Of a DNA stretch of 64,000 bases, positions 55,976 through 64,000 are shown one piece after another. Numbering within the stretch: the stretch's first letter is position 1; every line of letters begins with the position of its first letter. A program made the position numbers and the translations under genes. The notes under the pieces are model-generated. The model was not told the DNA's origin, did not search any database, and worked only from the letters and a program-made list of their open reading frames with translations. This DNA comes from Adenophora triphylla var. japonica (taxonomy: Eukaryota; Streptophyta; Magnoliopsida; Asterales; Campanulaceae), in assembly GCA_022495995.1 (NCBI GenBank), contig JAFEMH010001234.1, forward strand, positions 372,001 to 436,000, given 5' to 3'.

Positions 55976-57037
55976 TGTAGACACCCCATTCTGAACCCAT
56001 AATTACATGATTACACTACTCTTCATATCTCTTTTATGTTTTGATGAAAGCATATCAGTTTCGTCATGTTTCGTTAAGTTTCTAACTAACCTCGTTAGTT
56101 TTGGACCTAACTGACTAACGGAACAACTGAAGAGGACAAAATAGTCATCAGACTAGTTATCTCGCACGAGATATCATATCTCGCGCGAGATATCCCCTCG
56201 ACAGGATGTGCAGAAATCACTCTCCTTCTCCGTTTCAAACTCTCTTTTTGGATAAAACCTTATCAATTCGGGTATCCAATCAGAACTGAGTTCTGGAACC
56301 TTCCTAGGGGATTTTACCTCTCCACCTTCACCTCTCCAACCTCCTATAAATACTGGATGACTTCCAGTGTTTCAGAGGTCGACAATTCTGATCCTTGATC
56401 AAGAAAACACACAACACACACAAATTTGTTGGTTTCTTTCCACGAAAGACTCCTTCAAATCACTCACAAACAACTCCTAAATTCGTCCTTCAACCACGTT
56501 GATTGACGAACATCGAAGCCCGAATCAAAGGACCAAGGCGAAGCTCCGTCCGCATCAAGATCCAAATCAAGGATCGAGGCGAAGCTCTGTCCGTATCAAG
56601 TTTCAACTCTAAACTCGAGTCGAAACTCTGTCTGAATCTCCCCTTTAAAGGTAATCATCCTTTAAACTTTCGTTTCTCTTCTCAACCTCTCTATTGATTT
56701 TAGAGTAGTGTAATCCCATCAAAAGGATTAGCCTAGAGTCCCTTCAGTCAATGAAGGCGATCTCGAAGCATACAATCCGACATTCCTAATCAAGAAATTG
56801 ATTAGGGTTTATTTGTTCTTTTTTAATTATTTTATTAAAAAGATTGAAAACCTCTCTTTTCTTTAGCAAGACCGATCTCCGGATTGGGTGAAATGGATGC
56901 CTTCTAAACCTACCATTTTCATAACCTAAGCCCCGAACCCAAATCTCTTTCAAAATGGTTTTCCTATGTTTCCAATCGAATAATATAGGTGGCGACTCAA
57001 AAAGATGAAAAGAATGAAATTTTCTCACAACGCTACA
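55976..57037 (+). repeat. 5' LTR of the Tat-like element
   Basis: TGTAGACACC to AACGCTACA, 1062 bp. It carries paired palindromes (ATCTCGCACGAGAT at 56159-56172, ATATCTCGCGCGAGATAT at 56176-56193), a TATA box at 56345-56352 and a PBS relic TGGCGACTC at 56990-56998. Open frames seen in both LTR copies are not genes. Confidence 0.95.
56345..56352 (+). promoter_or_regulatory. TATA box of the Tat-like LTR
   Basis: CCTCCTATAAATACTGG, repeated at 62780-62787 in the 3' LTR. It lies about 150 bases downstream of the CG palindromes. Confidence 0.7.
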
Positions 57038-57057
57038 GTGGCGACTCCGCTGGGGAC
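57038..57057 (+). other. Primer binding site, Tat type
   Basis: GTGGCGACTCCGCTGGGGAC directly follows the LTR end. Clean copy of the site that is mutated in the inner Tat element at 28262. Confidence 0.9.
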
Positions 57058-58376
57058 TGAAAATTAAGAGGCTTAAACTTGCGTCAAAATTAAAAGAGAG
57101 GTTTTCAAAAATTTTGTAAATTCGAATTTTCTGCTCTCAGATGAAGCATATCTCGCGGCGAGATATCATATCTCGCGCGAGATATTGCTTCGGCAATCTG
57201 GTTGTTTTCTGGTTTCTCCCGTTTCATCTCATAGTCCAAGACGAGGGCCGAACACGCAAGGGGGATCCCAGAATTCATTATTTGCAGAGTTTCCACATCT
57301 TAAGGCCTCCCTTAAGGTGTAGAACTCGAACCTTCGTTTCCTTTAAATAATTGATTATTATTTATAAACTGCGTGCGATTGGGTTTTATTTAATTAAAGT
57401 CCGGTCCATTGGGGATTCGGGAGTTGTAAATTGAATTATTTATCTCTCTTTCTCTCTCTTTATGTGGAACTACGACGGCCTGAGTCTTCCTAAATTGGGA
57501 GAAACGTAGGCAACCACTTGGTGCGGCCACTATCTGTTTTCCTTTTGTTTTTTCAAAAAAAAAAAAAAAACTTTCTATTTTTCTCTATCACCTAGATCGA
57601 CTCTCACACACGCGCACTCATGCTATATCTGTCATTGCACTACATACCCCGATTAACCCGGGACCCACACTAAGGACGGATGACGGTAACCACCTAGTCG
57701 CCAGTCTCTCCGAAGTTGGATCATCCCACTCCGCGTATTCAATCCACCTAGATTGTCATATCGCGGGGAGCCTAGCCTTCCAGCCCTGCATCGCCACATT
57801 TTCATGTAGATTGTCTTTTTTAGGAACACTCCGTGACCGGTCGGTTTTGACTTGGTAATCTTTCTTGTCTTTGACCAAAATAAAGTTAATGTAAAATTGA
57901 CTATCGAGGAAGGATTCGGAAAAGTCCCTTCGGAAAAAGAAAAAGTCCCTTCGGAAATGTCCCTTCGGAATGACCCTTTCGGAAGTCCCTTTAAAGAAAA
58001 AAAAATCCTTCCAGTCAATTTTACGTGGCTTTATTTTACAAAGAATGGTTAATTACCGAGTCCCTAGGTTTGGTTTGAATTACGTATACCTGTAAGATTT
58101 ACCTAGGATGCTAGATAGAAAACGGATCTTCGTCCGTCCGACCATGAATCTAGGAAATAAAATGAGGAAAAATCCATCTTCCCGGATGGTTATCTCGTGC
58201 GAGATTACCTCGTCTCGCGCGAGATTTTATTTGCAGAATCTGTGTTTGTAATTGATGATCGATGTGCGCTCCCTCCTTGAGTCAAAACTCCGTCTCTAAT
58301 AAAAATAAAAGCTTCAAAAAAAAAAATCGCTCGTGAGGTATTTTTAACCATCATCCTTTTCTCCATCTAGGATCAT
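57058..58376 (+). other. Leader of the Tat-like element
   Basis: Non-coding. Paired palindromes recur at 57148-57166 and 57168-57185 and again at 58192-58226. There is an imperfect repeat of AAAGTCCCTTCGGAA (57922-57980). No gene supported. Confidence 0.6.
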
Positions 58377-59250
58377 TTGGGGCTAATATTCGAAAAGGTG
58401 TTTCGTTGGGATATCTCTAGTTCATCTCTAAGGTCGTCAAGCTCCCTTACCTCTCCAATGGCAACTACTCCGTCTACTCTCTATGCAAGTGGCACCCCCA
58501 AAGAGGATAAGCAAGTCGTAGAATTCACATCCGAAGAAATCAAGACTCTCAAGAACCATCTCGAGCAAGAAAAAATGGCTCATATTCAACAAATTGCCAC
58601 CCTCGAGACAAAACTCAACAAGCTAGAAATCATGGAGACCACGGATCCAAGAGACAAGCACACTCAAAGCAAGGAGCATGAGCATAAAGAGGTTGAGTCA
58701 ATCATTAAGGCATGTATCATTAATGTGTGTTCCCAAATGGAGTCCAACATAAGAGCCCGAGTGGAAGTCGAATTAAGGGCCCAAATCGAGGATGAATGTC
58801 TAGCCTACATGCATGCACAACAGAAGTACTATGAAGAAAAGATCAAGATACTTCACAAAATGGTCTAACTCAACGAGGAAAGGTCTCGACACGACAAGGA
58901 GGAAAATATGGAGATCATGCTCACTTTGAGGAATCCAACCAAGAAAGGCTCCATGACCTTAGTAGATTCACCAATCCTAAGTCATTTGTTGCTCCCCATC
59001 CGAAAGAAAGCGAAAAGATAGACGATATGTCCAACTTGAAGGAATTACCCAAGAAGGTCTCTTTGACATCCTTGTAGAAGAAGGAAAAGTTAAGCCTAGA
59101 GAAGGAAATCCTCTTGGAAAAAGCTCTCGTCTTGATCATGATCCCTACTTGTTTTGTAAATTTCACAACTATAGTGGCCATGACACCAATGATCGCCATC
59201 ATCCGAAGGATGTAATCCAAGACTTGTATGAAGCCAGGCAAGATCAATCA
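58377..59250 (+). pseudogene. Gag remnant of the Tat-like element
   Basis: A 163-residue frame (58377-58868) is Ser/Thr-rich at first. It then forms a long coiled coil (TSEEIKTLKNHLEQEKMAHI, IATLETKLNKLEIM) and ends in an acidic helix. Further on, in another frame near 59149-59250, FCKFHNYSGHDTNDRHHPKD matches the Cys-His box end of Tat gag, with the second Cys replaced by Arg. The central capsid domain is missing. Likely a deleted gag; whether the coiled-coil protein is made is unknown. Confidence 0.6.
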
Positions 59251-59795
59251 AGCATCACCACCTTGGGGCTCCGATTGTCCTCTCCTTTTTCCTTTGAAAA
59301 AAAAGAAGAAGAAGAGAAAAAAAAAAAAAAAAACATACATTCGGTAAACTTCCTAGTATGTTCTCGAAGAGTCGTTCTGTCATTCTAGTCCATCTCTATC
59401 CTCTCTAGTTTGTGTCAAGTGAACTATCGAGTCTGTTTCGAATTTCCTTATCAATAAAAGTTATCTCTTTATTCTAAACACTTTCCCAAAAGTTGTTTTC
59501 TTTATGAGTATCATTTGATCCATGCTGAATAGTGGACCCTCATACCTTAAATCATCACGAAAAGAAATAGAAACTTCTAAACAAGTTCGAAATGAAAACC
59601 ATCCTTAGAAGGCTTAAGGCTAAACATTACTCATGTTGAAAGTCGAAGATCAACAAACGAAGGAAGCTAAAGGCGCTGCTATCAACATTCATCCCAAGAA
59701 AAGTGGGGCTACTCAATTCAAGGCTTTGAGAGTACAAAAATAAAAAGCTCGCTAGGTCGAAACTCCTCAAATCGTCCTAGGCAAAAATAGAGCAT

Positions 59796-59838
<43 letters not shown>

Positions 59839-61200
59839 CTCTCAAGCCTTCATCGCCCCACAACAAGGATGAAATTTCTACAAAGGCAAGAAGGACTCTC
59901 CCGCAAAGAAGAAGAGTCAAGTGATATCAATGAAGAAAAGAGGATCCCTCAACATCCTCTTACAATGAAGCCCGAATGGCAACGCAAATGAAGAAGACTT
60001 TCAACATCAATCCATAAAGAGAAATGTTTAGCCTTAATTCATACTAATGATTGGCTTTCTTTTCAAATTCGTTAAGAAATTTCTAGATGATACAAGGTCC
60101 ATTAAAAGTAGAGCAACTTTTCTAGACCTTTGAGCCATATAGCGTTCTTTGTTGAGTCTAGGGGCTTCCTGTTAGCCACTCTCATACACACTCTTGAAAT
60201 CTAAGCATCAAAACTGGGGCTTCCGAACCTTTCCTCCCCCAGTCAATCTATACTCAAACTCTCAAGAGTAATCAAATCTGCATTAGGGGCTTTCCTCTTT
60301 GTTTCTCACTCTCATCATTAGAGAATACACTCCCCAAAAGAGTCAATGCTTGGATCATCTTCCAAAAAATAGAGTCCGTCTCTCCTCAACTAAACTTGAG
60401 ATCTCATCTTTTTCCTTAATGAGATTCTTCCAACTGAGTCACCTTCGAGTACACATACTTTTCAAAAAAAAAAAAAAGAGAATAGCTCGCTAGGTTGAAA
60501 ACTCGTAAAGAGCGGCCTAGGAAAAAGTTAGAGCACGAAAACAAAAGACGCAAAAGAGATGCCCGCTAGATTGAAAACCCAAAAGGGCAGTCTAGGCAAA
60601 AACCAGGGTGCGTCACTAAAGAAAAAAATCATCAAAGGGAAAAAGGAGGGGATCCTTCTTCAATTCACCGCAGCCTCACAAGCCTGTTCACGAAGTCATC
60701 TACAACATACAAGAAGTCTTGGGGCTTAATGTCAAGAGAAGCCTTGGAAAATACGTGCTTTGGGCAAAGAGTTCTACGTAGCAAAAGCCATTGGAGTGGT
60801 TTGGACCTTGTTCAGTCAATGATCATCACACGAGAAACTTAGGGGCTTGAAGATGGAAAAGTCCTACGACAACGAAAAATCCTTAAAGTATCCTTAGTGT
60901 TGAACTTAGGTTATCTCAACGGAATCCTATTAGACGATTGTCTCATTCGATCTTTAGATGGACCTCACGAGTTGGTCTTCTGAACCAAAATCTAAATCAC
61001 AAACGATTCTCAATTCTCACATAATAAAACTCATTCTCCCCGATGATTCTTGGAGTCGAGTGCACATTGATCGTCTTGAACAAACAAATTCTTAAGTGAA
61101 TGTATGTTGTTATGCAAATGCTTTCACTGACCCTCTTGCAGGAATTAAAATGCGTAAGGCACGTCAAGTGCCTACTTTCAAGAATTAGAACAAACATGTT
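59251..61200 (+). other. Non-coding interior with A tracts
   Basis: Holds A runs (59318-59333, 59798-59830) and a repeated phrase GCTCGCTAGGT(C/T)GAAA near 59750 and 60485 with GCCTAGG(C/A)AAAA. No coding region recognised. Confidence 0.55.
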
Positions 61201-61224
61201 GAGTGTTTGAATTTCGCTTACCAT

Positions 61225-61360
61225 AGTGTCAAGCAACCATTGCGTCAAGCAACCATTGCGTCAAGCAACCATAGCGTCAAGCAACCATAGCGTCAAGCAT
61301 CCATAGCGCCAAGCAACCATCGCGTCAAGCATCCATCACGTCAAGTGCCATGCGTCAAGC
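61225..61360. repeat. 16-bp tandem repeat
   Basis: About eight units of GCGTCAAGCAACCAT(T/A), with CATCCAT variants, immediately before a longer-unit array that shares the GTCAAGCATC core. Confidence 0.9.
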
Positions 61361-61369
61361 ATATTCCAA

Positions 61370-62140
61370 CAAAAAGCCCGATTCAACGTCCAGACAGGTG
61401 GATCGTCAACAATTAGGTGTGTCAAACATCTAAGATGCGTCAAGCATCTAGGGTCAGTATGTCGAATACTTACCTTATCAAAAGCCCGATTCAACGCCCA
61501 AACAGGTGGATCGTCACCAAGTAGGTGTGTCGGCATCTAAGTAGTATGTCGAGTACTACTTAACAAAAGCCCGATTCAACGCCCAAACAGGTGGATCGTC
61601 ATCAAATAGATGTGTCAAGCATCTAGGGTCAGTATGTCAAATACTTACCATAACAAAAGCCCGATTCAACGCCCAAACAGGTGGATCGTCACCAAGTAGG
61701 CGCATCTATAAGTAGTATGTCGAGTCTTATCAACAAAAGCTTGAATCATCGTCACCAGTAGGTGTGTCAAGCATCTACGGGTAGTATGTCAAGTACTCAC
61801 CAACAAAAGCTCGGTCTTGAATCACCGGGATCGTCTTGAGATGCGTCGCCGCATCGTCACCAGTAGGTGTAAGATGCGTCAAGCATCTACAAGTAGTATG
61901 TCGAGTACTACTCAACAAAAAGCCCGGTCTTGAATCGCCAGGATCGTCACCAATTAGGTGTGTCAAGCATCTACAGATGTCAAGCATCTACAGGTAGTAT
62001 GTCAAGTACTCACCAACAAAAAAGCTCGGTCTTGAATCGCCAGGATCGTCACCAAGTAGGTGTGTCAAGCATCTACAAGTAGTATGTCGAGTACTACTCA
62101 ACAAAAAGCTCGGTCCCGAATCGCCAGGATCGTCACCTCA
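61370..62140. repeat. Tandem repeat of about 80-100 bp in the 3' region
   Basis: About eight or nine units with AAAAGC(C/T)CG(A/G)T, GGATCGTCACCAAGTAGGTG, GTCAAGCATCTA and AGTATGTCGAGTACT. Like the arrays in the inner Tat element it lies just upstream of the 3' LTR. Confidence 0.9.
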
Positions 62141-62399
62141 CTTCATCAACAAACAGGTATTTTCAGAATTGGGTCATGATTTGATTCCTCAGTATGGATT
62201 TGCCTTTTCAAAAACAAAATCACCGTGATTTTCAAATGATTTTCAAAATACCTAAAGCAGCCTTTTCGTGTTTTGGAGTCGAACTACGTTTTGGTCTGAT
62301 TCTCCGATAGAGATACGTAGAGCGTAGTGCGGCACGACCATCCCAAAGTTCAGAATGATGTCTTTTCTATCGACGACACTTCTTCTTTCATAAGACCTG

Positions 62400-62413
62400 T
62401 CGCCGAGGGGCTC
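62400..62413 (+). other. Polypurine tract region of the Tat-like element
   Basis: TCGCCGAGGGGCTC immediately before TGTAGACACC. Confidence 0.8.
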
Positions 62414-63469
62414 TGTAGACACCCCATTCTGAACCCATAATTACATGATTACACTACTCTTCATATCTCTTTTATGTTTTGATGAAAGCATATCAGTTTC
62501 GTCATGTTTCGTTAAGTTTCTAACTAACCTCGTTAGTTTTGGACCTAACTGACTAACGGAACAACTGAAGAGGACAAAATAGTCATCAGACTAGTTATCT
62601 CGCACGAGATATCATATCTCGCGCGAGATATCCCCTCGACAGGATGTGCATAAATCACTCTCCTTCTCCGTTTCAAACTCTCTTTTTGGATAAAACCTTA
62701 TCAATTCGGGTATCCAATCAGAACCGAGTTCGGAACCTTCCTAGGATTTTACCTCTCCACCTTCACCTCTCCAACCTCCTATAAATACCGGATGACTTCC
62801 GGTGTTTCGTAGGTCGACAATTTCGATCCTTGATCAAGAAAACACACAACACACACAAATTTGTTGGTTTCTTTCCACGAAAGACTCCTTCAAATCACTC
62901 ACAAACAACTCCTAAATTCGTCCTTCAACCACGTTGATTGACGAACATCGAAGCCCGAATCAAAGGACCAAGGCGAAGCTCCGTCCGCATCAAGATCCAA
63001 ATCAAGGATCGAGGCGAAGCTCTGTCCGTATCAAGTTTCAACTCTAAACTCGAGTCGAAACTCTGTCTGAATCTCCCCTTTAAAGGTAATCATCCTTTAA
63101 ACTTTCGTTTCTCTTCTCAACCTCTCTATTGATTTTAGAGTAGTGTAATCCCATCAAAAGGATTAGCCTAGAGTCCCTTGCCAATGAAGGCGATCTCAAG
63201 CATACAATCCGACATTCCTAATCAAGAAATTGATTAGGGTTTATTTGTTCTTTTTTAATTATTTTATTAAAAAGATTGAAAACCTCTCTTTTCTTTAACA
63301 AGACCGATCTCCGGATTGGGTGAAATGGATGCCTTCTAAACCTACCCATTTCATAACCTAAGCCCCGAACCCAAATCTCTTTCAAAATGGTTTTCCTATG
63401 TTTCCAATCGAATAATATAGGTGGCGACTCAAAAAGATGAAAAGAATGAAATTTTCTCACAACGCTACA
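62414..63469 (+). repeat. 3' LTR of the Tat-like element
   Basis: Partner of 55976-57037 with the same palindromes (62597-62610, 62614-62631), TATA box and PBS relic. Ends AACGCTACA followed by the duplication CTAAC. Confidence 0.95.
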
Positions 63470-63890
63470 CTAACACTGATAATTTTTTACACTAACACTG
63501 ACACTTAATAATAAATACAATATCACTCTTTATACTGGTACTTGTTAAACTAATACTAACACTTTTTTACACTGTCAATTATTAATACATGCATTGACAC
63601 TGTTTAAACTGACACTTTGTTACTCTAAAATTGACATTAGCGGGGTAATCAGAACACATTTTTTTTTCTTTAAATGTGTTTTTTTAGTAAGATTTTGACA
63701 AAAAAAATTAATTAAATGAAATTATTATTTCAAGATTGAGAAAGAATATAATACTCCCATTCGCTGAGCTGAAAGCAGGAATCAGTAGCTTTAGTTGGTT
63801 CAACCCACGTGTAGCACTTGCTCTTTTCCCCAGTTTTCCCCACATCTCTCTACGCTGAACCGATTTGTATAAATATTCTGGTTACACAAT
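63470..63890. repeat. CACTGACA-type minisatellite and unassigned flank
   Basis: To about 63640, irregular repeats of CACTGACACT and TTTACACTAACACT continue the sequence interrupted at 55970. From 63640 to 63890 I see nothing recognisable. Confidence 0.55.
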
Positions 63891-63891
63891 A

Positions 63892-64000
63892 CTCCCTCCG
63901 TCCCGCTAATATTAGCACAAATACTATTTACGCGAGAATTAAGGAATATGATATTTTAATAAAATGTTGTGAGTGTAAAAGAATGAGTGGAGAGAGAATG
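63892..64000. mobile_element. Stowaway-type MITE, cut by window end
   Basis: Starts CTCCCTCCGTCCC after a TA dinucleotide and contains GAATGAGTGGAGAGAGAATG, which in the other MITE occurs as its complement. Only the first 109 bases are visible. Confidence 0.8.

Larger units (their letters stand above)
55976..63469 (+). mobile_element. Non-autonomous Tat-like LTR element, complete
   Basis: LTRs 55976-57037 and 62414-63469 flank an internal region with a perfect Tat-type PBS, a gag remnant, 3' tandem repeats and a polypurine tract. The target duplication CTAAC is at 55971-55975 and 63470-63474. There is no protease, RT, RNase H or integrase, so it must use enzymes from an autonomous relative. 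The LTRs differ only by small indels and substitutions, pointing to a fairly recent insertion. Confidence 0.95.

Noticed and set aside
57141..57185. tRNA or rRNA genes near the structured CG palindromes
   Set aside because: No cloverleaf with A and B boxes could be fitted; the only tRNA-related sequences in the window are primer binding sites.

Overview
The window is a repeat-dense stretch of nuclear DNA from a flowering plant, most likely a eudicot with a large genome. The evidence is its content: Ty3/gypsy elements of the Tekay, Tat and Athila types, a Ty1/copia fragment, CACTA transposons and Stowaway-type MITEs with the plant-typical CTCCCTCCGTCCC end. I see no intact host gene. The only host-like coding sequence is a short piece of an NSE4 (SMC5/6 complex) gene. 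Nearly every coding region is broken by stops or frameshifts, so this reads as silenced, decaying repeat sequence.

Layout, left to right. (1) 1-5797: minus-strand Tekay-like chromovirus (3' LTR cut by the window edge, gag, zinc knuckle, protease, RT, RNase H, integrase, chromodomain, PBS, truncated 5' LTR). It ends in a scrambled junction with filler DNA. (2) About 5848-40850: an outer plus-strand Tat-type element, starting inside its gag Cys-His box and running through protease, RT, two RNase H domains and integrase. Past the integrase it carries an antisense multi-exon gene and a 3' LTR. (3) Into its RT gene, at 7201-33303, an Athila-like non-autonomous element has inserted (1.87 kb LTRs, TSD TGGAG). 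(4) Into the ORF1 of that element, at 11241-30039, a second Tat-type element of 18.8 kb has inserted (1.76 kb LTRs, TSD ATATG). This one has lost RT and RNase H. It carries degraded antisense ORFs and two 3' tandem arrays. (5) About 37200-38383: an isolated LTR of the Tekay-like family sits in the antisense gene of the outer Tat element.

(6) 40850-55970 is a mosaic. It holds a non-autonomous LTR element with a 'putative plant transposon protein' pseudogene, the LTR and gag start of a copia element, the NSE4 fragment, and the right part of one CACTA element (with triplet, telomere-like and subterminal repeats and a MITE). A complete second CACTA element follows at 50927-55768, containing a 1-kb array of the telomere-variant heptamer TATAGGG. 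(7) 55976-63469: a complete non-autonomous Tat-like LTR element of 7.5 kb (TSD CTAAC) with a gag remnant and 3' tandem repeats. (8) The window closes with a cut-off Stowaway-type MITE.

The genes do not work together as a pathway. What the region records is the order of insertions (outer Tat, then Athila-like, then inner Tat) and several unusual element features. The best candidates for something little described are the spliced antisense gene of the outer Tat element, the CG-rich palindromes in the LTRs of unrelated families, the primer-binding-site relics inside the U5 of both Tat elements with visible LTR pairs, and the TATAGGG array.
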